Positions 1-7,000 of a stretch of 10,358 bases of DNA are shown in pieces; position 1 is the first letter of the stretch, and each line of letters starts with the position of its first letter. The DNA is from JABSQH01 sp039194665 (GTDB lineage Bacteria; Actinomycetota; Acidimicrobiia; Acidimicrobiales; Ilumatobacteraceae). The position numbers and the translations under genes were made by a program. The stretch spans positions 1 to 10,358 of the forward strand of contig JBCCVW010000176.1 in the NCBI GenBank assembly GCA_039194665.1, in the 5' to 3' direction. The notes beneath the pieces are model-generated. The model saw nothing but the letters and a program-made list of their open reading frames with translations, did not search any database and was not told where the DNA came from.

Positions 1-244
1 CAACGCACTCGATCGGTCGCCGCATGCGCCGAGCGCTTGCATGAACGTTCGTGCGGCGCGTTCGTTGAGTGGATCGAGGCGCCGCGCGCGTTCGGCCCAC
101 TGGGCGGCCACCTCGGGCTCTCCCGACGCTGCGGTGGCCGCCCAGTGGGCCGAACGCGCGCGGCGCCTCGATCCACTCAACGAACGCGCCGCACGAACGT
201 TCATGCAAGCGCTCGGCGCATGCGGCGACCGATCGAGTGCGTTG
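1..244. repeat. Perfect 112-bp inverted repeat (fold-back) at the window edge
   Basis: Bases 1-112 are the exact reverse complement of 133-244, with no mismatch, around a 20-bp centre (113-132). Pairing starts at the first base of the window. The right arm continues in frame into a BTAD-type coding sequence; the left arm is the same coding sequence inverted. The centre also reads in that frame, so it probably belongs to the right-hand copy. A long perfect palindrome inside a coding region, starting exactly at the edge, is what a fold-back assembly or amplification chimera produces. A true genomic palindrome is possible but less likely, as such perfect arms are unstable in bacteria. Bases 1-112 should not be trusted as native sequence. 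Confidence 0.97.
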
Positions 245-340
245 ACCGCAGCCAACGAGTTCGTCGCTGCCCAGCGCAGTGCCGGACTCGAACCCTCTGC
301 CGACACGCGGCGGGCGATCGAGCGACTCGGCGGTGGATAG
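113..340 (+). CDS. C-terminal fragment of a BTAD-domain (SARP/AfsR-like) regulator, 5' end missing
   Basis: The frame ending at the TAG at 338-340 encodes about 75 residues resembling the last helices of a bacterial transcriptional activator domain (BTAD). It has the RARRLDPLNERAARTFMQAL helix, then GDRSSALTAANEFVAAQR and a GLEPSADTRRAIERL ending. In this family the BTAD follows an OmpR-like winged helix and forms tetratricopeptide-like helices. No DNA-binding domain is present here. The frame is open back to base 2, but bases 1-112 are the inverted copy of 133-244, so the upstream residues, including an apparent ATG at 41, are probably not real. The true start and N-terminus lie outside the window. 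The next gene overlaps or touches its stop, suggesting one transcript. Family call is by motif resemblance to the better preserved BTAD in the large gene at 4013. Confidence 0.6.
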   Translation, partial: SGSPDAAVAAQWAERARRLDPLNERAARTFMQALGACGDRSSALTAANEFVAAQRSAGLEPSADTRRAIERLGGG

Positions 341-836
341 CGTCACCGCCGTGAGCGGGTCCGACCTCGTCGCCGACGCCCGTCGGTTCGCCGGCTTCTA
401 CGCCGTCGAGTCCGCCCTGTTCGTCGTGACGGGTCGGTGGATCGAACAATTCACCGAGCCCGCGCACCGCGTGCTGGCTGGCACATGGAACCGGTACCAC
501 GCCGAACACCTCGAGTTGTGGGCCGCACGGTTTCCGACCATCGACGAGCTGCCGCCGATCGAGGGAATGGTCGACGAACCAGACGCGGACCTCCTGGCGA
601 CGATCAGCGATCCCGACGCAGTGGCCCGCCTCGTCCTGCCACGCCTCGCCGACGCGTACGACGCGTTCGCCGAACGCGTCGACCCCCGCCTCGACGGGCC
701 AACCGCCCGCATCCTGGACGTGGTTCGCCGCGACACCGCCGCCGAACTCACCGACCTCACCTTGCTCGCCCCCTCGGCATCCGACGCCACCATCGATCCC
801 GCCCTCTCCGCCACCCTCGAACGCGTCCTCGCCTAA
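333..836 (+). CDS. Conserved hypothetical protein, possibly ferritin-like
   Basis: This encodes about 167 residues, mostly predicted helical and acidic, with no signal peptide or membrane segment. The segment RRFAGFYAVESALFVVTGRW, followed about 18 residues later by NRYHAEHLELWAARFP, recalls an actinobacterial family of uncharacterised helical proteins with a His-x-x-His/Glu-Leu-Trp helix. A glutamate in the first helix and an HxEH-type motif in the second would suit a metal-binding ferritin-like bundle, but no metal site can be proved from sequence alone. All candidate starts are GTG: 279, 333 and 351. I chose 333 because it overlaps the preceding stop by eight bases (GTGGATAG), an arrangement common in coupled genes. 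GTG 351 is equally defensible and has no better ribosome site. The gene ends right at the hairpin at 837. No function is assigned. Confidence 0.7.
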   Translation: MDSVTAVSGSDLVADARRFAGFYAVESALFVVTGRWIEQFTEPAHRVLAGTWNRYHAEHLELWAARFPTIDELPPIEGMVDEPDADLLATISDPDAVARLVLPRLADAYDAFAERVDPRLDGPTARILDVVRRDTAAELTDLTLLAPSASDATIDPALSATLERVLA

Positions 837-962
837 CCGAAATTCTGGCGCCACCCCGCGCCTTGCGCCGGATTTGGCACACAGAACGGAGTGGCCGCCG
901 AGCACGCCACGGTTCTGTGTACGGAATCCCGCGCATGGCGCGTGATACCCCCAGAATTTCGG
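837..962. terminator. 126-nt imperfect hairpin between convergent genes; bidirectional terminator or extragenic palindrome
   Basis: The two halves pair in one register over nearly the whole length. CCGAAATTCTGG (837-848) pairs with 951-962; CGCGCC (857-862) with 937-942; TGCGC (864-868) with 931-935; GGATT (870-874) with 925-929; ACACAGAAC (879-887) with 912-920. A final GTGGC/GCCAC stem (891-895, 906-910) closes a 10-nt loop. It begins on the base after the TAA at 834-836 and ends seven bases before the reversed stop at 970. That position fits a shared terminator for the two converging genes. Its length and mixed composition, with AT-rich ends in a GC-rich region, also fit a dispersed REP- or MITE-like palindrome. 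No long U-tract is seen on either strand. Confidence 0.7.
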
Positions 963-969
963 GGTGAAG

Positions 970-1665
970 TCAGGTCGCGTGGCGGGGTGAGACCAAGGGG
1001 CGTTGCCAGCCGATGCCGGCGACCTTGCCCGAGGGGGGCCAGTTGTCGTCGCGGCTGTAGGCCCACCACTCGAACGGGTTGAGGTAGTAGGCGTACGTCT
1101 CGACCGTGCGGGACAACGACGCGGGTCGGTCGCCGAGCAGCCACCGGGCACCGCCGTACGCCCCTGCGGCGACCATCCATCCGGCGTACAGCAGCGGATA
1201 GGTCGGACCGAACCATCGGCTCTGCCACACATGCACGTCTTCGTGGTCGGTCACCAAGCGACGGCGGCGCGGCTGGCTCACGTCGCCGGCGCCGCTGACC
1301 ACGTTGCCCACCGTGATCACGAAGCCACGGCGCAGCACGAAGCCGCGCCGGTAGACATGGCGGTTCTGGCGCTCGCTGCTCGGCGGGTCGAATCCGCCAT
1401 CGCGTTGCACCGCAGCGACCGCATGCGACGCAACTCCGGAAGCAGTCACCGGCAGCGCCCACGTGGAGTCGAGGGCAAAGGCCACGTTGCCACGCACGGT
1501 TCCCCATTGGTACGTCGATCGCCAGCCGGAGATCAACCCATTGGTAGCGCCGACGCCGGCACCCAGTGCGGCGAGACCGAGCGGAGCAGCGACGACGGAA
1601 CCCAACGCGCCACCAATCGCAGCGGCGAGTACTGCTTCCGTGCGGCGGCGGGTGAGTGAACTCAC
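970..1665 (-). CDS. Membrane protein with HExxH zinc-protease-like motif
   Basis: This encodes 231 residues from a GTG start. Residues 10-47 are a long hydrophobic, Gly/Ala-rich stretch, likely one or two membrane helices with small-residue packing. A polar middle section precedes HEDVH at 141-145, an HExxH signature in which the two histidines and the glutamate would bind zinc and act in catalysis in gluzincin-type proteases. Directly after it, WQSRWFGPTYPLLYAGWMV resembles uncharacterised bacterial proteins with 'HExxH..QS..FGPLY'. ETYAYYLNPFEWWAY (189-203) offers E189 or E199 as a third ligand. Protease activity is inference; the motif could be structural. The gene lies 19 bp downstream of the Bax inhibitor gene on the same strand, so they probably share a transcript. 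There is no clear Shine-Dalgarno before the GTG, and a short TCGCC/GGCGA dyad (1670-1684) sits in the gap. The 3' end abuts the hairpin at 837-962. Confidence 0.8.
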   Translation of the reverse strand: MSSLTRRRTEAVLAAAIGGALGSVVAAPLGLAALGAGVGATNGLISGWRSTYQWGTVRGNVAFALDSTWALPVTASGVASHAVAAVQRDGGFDPPSSERQNRHVYRRGFVLRRGFVITVGNVVSGAGDVSQPRRRRLVTDHEDVHVWQSRWFGPTYPLLYAGWMVAAGAYGGARWLLGDRPASLSRTVETYAYYLNPFEWWAYSRDDNWPPSGKVAGIGWQRPLVSPRHAT

Positions 1666-1684
1666 CGAATCGCCGCCGAGGCGA

Positions 1685-2515
1685 TCACTGGCGGAGGTAC
1701 GACAGCAGGCGCAGCAGCTCGAGGTACAGCCACACGAGCGTGACCACCAGCCCGAGCGCAGCCACCCACTCGTACGCCTTTGGCAGGCCGGCCTGCGTGC
1801 CGCGCTCGATGAAATCGAAGTCGAGCGCCAGGTTCATCGCCGCAAGGCCACAGACGAACACCGAGAACAGGATGCTCAGCGCCATGTTGTCGCCGTTGAG
1901 GAATGGCAACGTCGTGCCGAACAGGCTGAAGATGAACGAGGCGAGGTACAGCACCATCACACCGAGCGTGGCGAAGATCACCATTCGGCGGAACTTGTCG
2001 GTGACCTTGATGATCCGGGTGCGATAGAGCACCAGCATCACGGCGAACACCGACGCCGTGGCCATCACGGCCTGCAGGACGATGCCGTCGTAGAAGGTCT
2101 CGTAGCCCTTGGAGATCGCCCCGACGGCGAAGCCGTAGCCGATGGCGTACACCGGGCCGAAGAATTTGGCCAGGTTCGGCTTGAACATCGCAGCGAAGAC
2201 TGCGATGAAGCCGACGATGATGCCGACCATGGCGATCGGCGGGAACTGATAGGTCTCCTGACCGTTCGCCAGGGTGGGACCCTCCGCGGCATTCCACCCG
2301 AACGTGGCCGACACCAGCAGGAGTACGAGCAACACGGCCGATGCGGTGATCGTGCCGTTGACCGTCATCGACTTCTGCCAGCCGCTGACCGGCCCATCGG
2401 TGACCGGGCGCGGGGTGGTGTGCGTACCGGACTGCGGGGCGGCCCAACCGGCTTGGGTGGCCTGACCTGACTGGACGCTCTGAATCGTCTTCTCGTTGAA
2501 CACCGGATTCGACAT
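1685..2515 (-). CDS. Bax inhibitor-1/YccA family membrane protein (actinobacterial type)
   Basis: This encodes 276 residues. The N-terminal 50 are polar and begin MSNPVFNEK, a beginning I associate with the actinobacterial branch of the family. About seven membrane helices follow, near residues 53-73, 93-111, 117-137, 145-164, 178-198, 210-230 and 248-270. Family-like features are FFGPVYAIGYGFAVGAISKG (118-137) and NLALDFDFIERG (228-239), whose aspartates match the position of the acidic pair implicated in pH-gated leak in bacterial relatives. Members are thought to act as calcium/proton leak channels or modulators of membrane proteolysis; the exact role here is unknown. I chose ATG 2515 over an in-frame GTG at 2524 because of the family N-terminus. 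GAGGA lies just before it, spaced rather tightly. A TAGACT box on the minus strand (2530-2525) could be a -10 element giving a nearly leaderless transcript. The HExxH gene follows in the same direction. Confidence 0.93.
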   Translation of the reverse strand: MSNPVFNEKTIQSVQSGQATQAGWAAPQSGTHTTPRPVTDGPVSGWQKSMTVNGTITASAVLLVLLLVSATFGWNAAEGPTLANGQETYQFPPIAMVGIIVGFIAVFAAMFKPNLAKFFGPVYAIGYGFAVGAISKGYETFYDGIVLQAVMATASVFAVMLVLYRTRIIKVTDKFRRMVIFATLGVMVLYLASFIFSLFGTTLPFLNGDNMALSILFSVFVCGLAAMNLALDFDFIERGTQAGLPKAYEWVAALGLVVTLVWLYLELLRLLSYLRQ

Positions 2516-2615
2516 GGTCCTCACAGTCTATGGCCGCTCCCGACGCAAACGCCGCGGTGCGGTGCCCGCCATGCCCGCGGCTATCGCGATCAACGATCGA
2601 CAAGGCCGTCGCTAT

Positions 2616-2654
2616 CTCCACGATCGATCTTCACCATCGATCTCCACCATCGAT
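2616..2654. repeat. Three tandem 13-bp repeats, CTYCACSATCGAT
   Basis: CTCCACGATCGAT (2616-2628), CTTCACCATCGAT (2629-2641) and CTCCACCATCGAT (2642-2654) follow one another without gaps, differing at two positions. More CGAT words flank them (around 2590-2599 and 2660-2664). They lie in the 331-bp gap between the divergent Bax inhibitor and sigma factor genes, about 100 bp from the former and 190 bp from the latter. They could be operator sites for a regulator of either gene or a plain slipped-strand repeat; nothing identifies a binding protein. Confidence 0.85.
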
Positions 2655-2690
2655 GTCGTTCGATGTCGTGACGGACCGCATCTTCGAGGG

Positions 2691-2718
2691 TTGCCGTGCT
2701 TGACCTCGTCGGTATCGT
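2691..2718 (+). promoter_or_regulatory. Candidate sigma-70-type promoter of the sigma factor gene
   Basis: TTGCCG (2691-2696) and TATCGT (2713-2718) match the housekeeping -35 and -10 consensus at four of six positions each, with a 16-bp spacer. Transcription would start near 2725 and leave a leader of about 120 nt before the GTG at 2847. The match is modest for a GC-rich genome and was found by eye only. The rest of the divergent region (2516-2846) shows only the tandem repeats, this site and the dyad at 2805-2819; I see no gene in it. Confidence 0.3.
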
Positions 2719-2804
2719 GACCGTCGTCATGTGCGGCGGGTTCGCCACCAGCCCAGGCGAGTAGCAGCACACGACAGGAGACCACCCCATCACCTCATCG
2801 CCGG

Positions 2805-2819
2805 TACGTTCTGTACGTA
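2805..2819. promoter_or_regulatory. Small dyad TACGT-N5-ACGTA upstream of the sigma factor gene
   Basis: TACGT (2805-2809) and ACGTA (2815-2819) form a perfect inverted repeat with a 5-bp spacer; the same bases also contain GTACGT-like direct repeats. It lies 27 bp before the GTG start and just upstream of the ribosome site. It could be a repressor operator or a chance dyad. It does not match any operator consensus I can name. Confidence 0.3.
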
Positions 2820-2835
2820 TCGTCCACAACCGAGC

Positions 2836-2841
2836 AGGGAG
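2836..2841 (+). promoter_or_regulatory. Ribosome binding site fixing the GTG start of the sigma gene
   Basis: AGGGAG lies five bases before the GTG at 2847, good Shine-Dalgarno placement. It supports this GTG, and therefore a sigma factor with a very short N-terminus. Confidence 0.7.
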
Positions 2842-2846
2842 CCGCA

Positions 2847-3782
2847 GTGGCCAAAGATCGCGTCGACCGTGACGACGAGGACCTCGTCCGCCTGTACCTC
2901 ACCGATATCGGCCAATACACGCTATTGACCAAAGATGACGAGGTCCGGCTGGCAAAGGCGATCGAAGCCGGCAACGAAGCGCGCGCCTTGCTCGAGGCCG
3001 ACGACAAGATCACTCCCGCCAAGAAGCGCGAGCTGCGTCGCACGTCGCGCAAGGGGGAAGAGGCCGAGCGCCAGTTCGTGCAGTCGAACCTGCGCCTCGT
3101 GGTGTCGATCGCCAAGAAGTACCAGGCCTCGGGCCTTCCACTGCTCGACCTCATCCAAGAGGGCAACCTCGGCCTGATGCACGCCGTCGAGAAGTTCGAC
3201 TGGCGTAAGGGCTTCAAGTTCTCCACCTACGCCACGTGGTGGATCCGCCAGGCGATCACCCGCGGCATCGCCAACACGGGCCGCACCATCCGTCTCCCGG
3301 TCCACGCTGGCGACACGCTTGCCCGACTGCAGAAGGCCCGCTCACGCCTCGAGCTGAAGTACGGTCGTCCGGCCACGCTGTCGGAGTTGGCGCGCGAAGT
3401 CGAGATGCCCGAGGACAAGGTGACCGAGGCGTTGCGCTTCGCTGCCGAGCCGCTCTCGTTGTCCGAGCCGTTGCGTGAGGACGGCGACGCCGAGCTCGGC
3501 GACGTGGTCGAAGACCGCTCGGCCGAGTCGCCGTTCGAGGTGGCCGCAACAGCGCTGCTGCCCGAGGAGATCAGCCGCCTCCTCGCCCCGCTCGACGAAC
3601 GCGAGCGGGAAATCCTGAAGCTGCGCTTCGGGCTCGATCGCGGGGAGCCGCGCACCCTCGAAGAGGTGGGCGAGCACTTCAACCTCACCCGCGAGCGGAT
3701 CCGCCAGATCGAGGCACGGGCCATGAGTAAGCTGCGTCACCCGTCGAGCGACACCGGCGCACGCGACCTCCTCGCCGTCTAA
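2847..3782 (+). CDS. RNA polymerase sigma factor, RpoD/SigA family, lacking region 1.1
   Basis: This 311-residue sigma-70 protein directs RNA polymerase to promoters. Region 1.2 is at 12-42 (DLVRLYLTDIGQYTLLTKDD). Region 2 spans about 72-152, with the core-binding and -10 recognition stretch DLIQEGNLGLMHAVEKFDWR (101-120) and FSTYATWWIRQAITR (125-139). Region 3 is about 154-230. Region 4 is about 238-300, with the -35-binding helix-turn-helix TLEEVGEHFNLTRERIRQIE (270-289). The 3.0/2.4 segment GRTIRLPVH is intact. Region 1.1 and the long N-terminal extension of many actinobacterial primary sigma factors are absent, so this may be a group 2 factor similar to SigB or an Hrd paralogue. The sequence alone cannot exclude that it is the primary factor. 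The start is GTG with a good ribosome site. A hairpin lies just after the stop. Certain as a group 1/2 sigma factor, uncertain as to which. Confidence 0.95.
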   Translation: MAKDRVDRDDEDLVRLYLTDIGQYTLLTKDDEVRLAKAIEAGNEARALLEADDKITPAKKRELRRTSRKGEEAERQFVQSNLRLVVSIAKKYQASGLPLLDLIQEGNLGLMHAVEKFDWRKGFKFSTYATWWIRQAITRGIANTGRTIRLPVHAGDTLARLQKARSRLELKYGRPATLSELAREVEMPEDKVTEALRFAAEPLSLSEPLREDGDAELGDVVEDRSAESPFEVAATALLPEEISRLLAPLDEREREILKLRFGLDRGEPRTLEEVGEHFNLTRERIRQIEARAMSKLRHPSSDTGARDLLAV

Positions 3783-3815
3783 CGGCGTCCACGCCGCGGC
3801 AACCGTCTTTGCCGC
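3783..3815 (+). terminator. Two short stem-loops after the sigma factor gene
   Basis: Directly after the TAA, CGGCG-TCCA-CGCCG (3783-3796) forms one stem and GCGGCAA-CCGTCT-TTGCCGC (3796-3815) a second 7-bp stem. There is no U-tract, as is common for actinobacterial terminators. The remaining 180 bp before the next gene contain no ORF that I can support. Confidence 0.45.
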
Positions 3816-3974
3816 TGCGCGCTGAGCGCTCCCCAGCCGCAACACGATTCGGTTCGGGGACCCGCCGATTCGCGTGTAACGCTCCGACGCTTCCGCTGTC
3901 GTCGCGTGCGTCGCGTCTCGGCGACAGGCACACCGCGAGCACCCTCCTGAGCAGGTAAAACGCCGGCCAGCTAC

Positions 3975-3993
3975 GGTGTAACTCGGGTGTAAC
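3975..3993 (+). promoter_or_regulatory. Direct repeat GGTGTAAC-N3-GGTGTAAC before the large regulator gene
   Basis: Two identical octamers occur at 3975-3982 and 3986-3993, exactly 11 bp apart start to start. A related CGTGTAAC occurs about 100 bp upstream (3873-3880). SARP-family activators are known to bind heptamer-type direct repeats spaced 11 bp, one helical turn, next to the -10 region, and the gene just downstream encodes a SARP-like DNA-binding head. Autoregulation is therefore an attractive inference. However, the repeat lies only 19 bp before the chosen start, which would suit a very short leader or a repressor site better than a classical activator site. Confidence 0.45.
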
Positions 3994-3999
3994 CGGGAT

Positions 4000-4005
4000 G
4001 GGGGA
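4000..4005 (+). promoter_or_regulatory. Ribosome binding site favouring GTG 4013 over ATG 3998
   Basis: GGGGGA lies seven bases before the GTG at 4013. The upstream in-frame ATG at 3998 has no comparable site and would add only five residues. An ATG at 4037 begins the conserved winged-helix sequence but also lacks a site. Confidence 0.5.
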
Positions 4006-4012
4006 CGCTGAC

Positions 4013-7000
4013 GTGGTGAGTGAGCGCACGGTGACAATGCGGGGGCTGGTACGACTGCTCGGACCGGTGACGATCGAGCGGCGAGACGAGTCGGTAGAGC
4101 TGGGCGAGCGGCTGCAACGGTTGCTTGCGGGTTTGGCGCTCGACCGCAACACGGTCGTGCCGCGCGACCGGCTGATCGACATCGTGTGGGGCGAGGAGCC
4201 TCCCGAGGGCGCCGAGCGGACGCTGCGCGTGTACATCACACGTCTTCGCCAGGCCATCGATCCGGACAACGGCGCACGGCTCGAATACCGCGCCCCGGGC
4301 TACATCGTTCATCTCGACGACGACGAGATCGACACCGGTCGGTTCGAGGCCACGCTCGACCGAGCGCTGTCGAGCCTGCGAGTCGCCGACGCCGAGAACG
4401 CGGTGGGACTGCTCGATGCGGCGATCGAGGAGTGGCACGGACCAGCCGTTGCGTCGTTCGCCGACGAGGAATGGGCACGGCCGAGTGCCATTCGGCTGGA
4501 GGAACGGCTGCTCGAGGCACGCGAGGCTCACGTCGAGGCACGGATCGCACTCCACGACACGGAGCGCGCCGTCGCCGAGGCCCAACAGTTGGTGCATGAG
4601 CATCCGCTGCGCGAGCGCCCACGCGCCCTGTTGATGCAGGCGCTCTACGACTCGGGTCGCCAGGCCGAAGCGTTGCGCGTCTTCGCTGAGTTCCGATCGT
4701 TCCTCGCGGAGGAGACCGGACTTGATCCGAGCGCCGAACTGTCGGAGCTGGAGGGACGAATTCTTCGTCGAGAGCGTGCTGAGGGGGCAGCATTGCGGTC
4801 GCTGCGCGGCTACGAACTCGCCGAGCGCGTCGGTGAGGGCGCGTATGCAGTGGTGCATCGGGCACGACAACCGGAGCTCGAGCGTGACGTTGCGATCAAG
4901 ATCATCCGCGCTGAGTTGGCCGACCGCCCGGAGTTCATCCGGCGCTTCGAGTTCGAAGCCCAGACGGTGTCGCGCATCGAACATCCCAACGTCGTCCCGC
5001 TGTACGACTACTGGCGCGAGCCTGGTGCCGGCTTCCTCGTGATGCGACTGCTACGCGGCGGCAACGTCGAGTCGGCGCTCCGCAGTCGCGGGCCATACAG
5101 CGCCGAACAGATCGGGCGCCTCGTCACCGACGTCGGTGGCGCGCTGGCTGCGGCACATCGTGCCGGAATCGTGCATCGCGACGTGCGACCGGCGAATCTG
5201 CTGCTCGACGAGGACGGCACGACGTTCCTCAGCGACTTTGGAATCGCTCTGCCACTTGGCGACACCGATGAGCTACCGATCACGTCACCGGCGCATGCGG
5301 CTCCAGAGGTGCTTCGCGGAGAGCCGGTTGGCGTCACGGCCGACGTGTTGAGCCTTGCGGTCACGGTGTTCGAGCTCCTCACCGGCCGGCTCCCGTTTGC
5401 GGACACGACCGACCGGGCAACGCTGCTCACCCGGCAGCTCAACGAACCGCTGCCAGCAATCACCAACTTCCGATCCGACGTTGACGGAGCGGTCGATCTC
5501 GTGATCGCCAAGGCCACCGCGAAAGCGCCCTCAGAGCGATACGCAACGGTCGAGGCGTTCGTCGCCGATCTTCTCAGCGCACTCGTCGGAACGAGCGACA
5601 ACGGGGTTCTCGACGACCGGCCTGTGATCGTCGGTGCGGAGGTGGCCAATCCGTATGTCGGCCTCCACGCATTCACCGAGGCAGACACCGACCGCTACCA
5701 CGGCCGAGAAGCGCTCGTTGACGACGTGATCAAGCAGATGACAGCTCACCGCTTCGTGTGCGTGGTCGGACCGTCCGGCTCGGGAAAGTCATCGGCCGTA
5801 CGGGCTGGGGTGGTTCCGGCGCTGCGCGGTGGCGCGGTTCCACACTCGGACCAGTGGTTCCTCACCACGATGGTCCCCGGACGAGACCCGTTCGAATCGC
5901 TCGAAACGGCGCTGCTCCGGGTCGCGGTGAATCCACCCGCCACGCTTCGCTCCCAGCTTGCCGAAGCGGGCGGGCTCGACCGGGCGGTACGGCGTGCCCT
6001 CCCAGCCGACGGAGCCGAGTTGGTGCTGGTACTCGATCAGTTCGAGGAGCTATTCCGAACGAGCGATCCCGACGGTTGCGCACGATTTCTCGAGGAGATC
6101 GCGAACGCGGTCGAGGCTCCCGACTCGACCCTTCGAGTCGTGGCGACGCTTCGCGCCGATCACTTCGACGAGCCACTCCGCTACAGCTCGATCGCCGGCC
6201 TGGTCTCGCATGGCGCAGTCGACATTCAGCCGATGACAGCCGAAGAACTGGAACGCTCGATCGTTCGACCGGCGCGCGCCGTCGGGGTCGATGTCGATCC
6301 GGCGCTGGTCGCAGAACTCGTCGCCGGCGTGGCGCAACGGCCGGCCGCACTTCCGCTCTTGCAGTTCGCCTTGACCGAGCTGTTCGACCGGCGCGTCGCG
6401 GGCACGATGCTTGCCTCGAGCTACGACGACATTGGCGGGTTGACGGGGGCGATTGCGGTCCGCGCAGACGAGATCGCGGCAGCTGCACCCGAAGACGAAG
6501 CGGAGATACGGCGGATCTTCGGACGATTGGTTGCCGTCTCGGAAGGCGACGACCGGCGACGTCGGGCACTCCGCAGTGAGTTCGGCAACGGCGAACGCAC
6601 GCGGGAACTGCTCGACGCGTTTCTGGCCGCACGGCTGCTGGCGGCCGACCGAGACCCCGCGACGCGCGCACCGACGGTCGAGGTCGCACATGAGGCGCTC
6701 TTGCGCGACTGGCCGCTCCTGCGCAGTTGGATCGACGACGATCGAGCCGACTTGGCAACGCTGCACCGAGTCAATGCGTCGACCGCTGCGTGGACCGCCT
6801 CCGAGCACGACGAGGGTGAGCTGGCGCGCGGAGGACGACTCGATGCTGCGATCGAACTCGAACGAGGGCACGACGACTGGCTGAGCCTTGAAGAGCGCGA
6901 ATGGGTTCGTCGTTCAGTCGAGTTAGCCGACGCCGAGGAGAGCGAACGGCAAACGACCGCCGAGCGCGATCGCCGACAGAACCGACGCCTTCGAGGCCTC

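Noticed and set aside
41..340. Full-length small gene starting at ATG 41
   Set aside because: The first 24 codons lie in the inverted copy of the downstream coding sequence; only the part from about 113 looks like native BTAD sequence.
201..1232. Minus-strand open frame of 343 codons
   Set aside because: It runs antisense through two better supported genes and across the hairpin at 837-962, with Arg/Gly-rich low-complexity translation and no recognisable domain; a GC-rich shadow frame.
1463..2470. Plus-strand open frame of 335 codons
   Set aside because: It is antisense to the Bax inhibitor gene; its His/Glu/Arg-rich product is the usual shadow of a hydrophobic membrane protein.
2616..2654. 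Possible CRISPR-like array or replication iterons
   Set aside because: Repeats are only 13 bp, have no spacers and lie beside no cas, rep or dnaA gene.
2700..2705. TTGACC as a -35 element for the sigma gene
   Set aside because: No acceptable -10 hexamer lies 16-18 bp downstream; TTGCCG at 2691 with TATCGT at 2713 is a better pair.
3971..4984. Minus-strand open frame of 337 codons opposite the large regulator
   Set aside because: The plus strand there encodes clear winged-helix, BTAD and kinase motifs; the antisense translation has no family resemblance.
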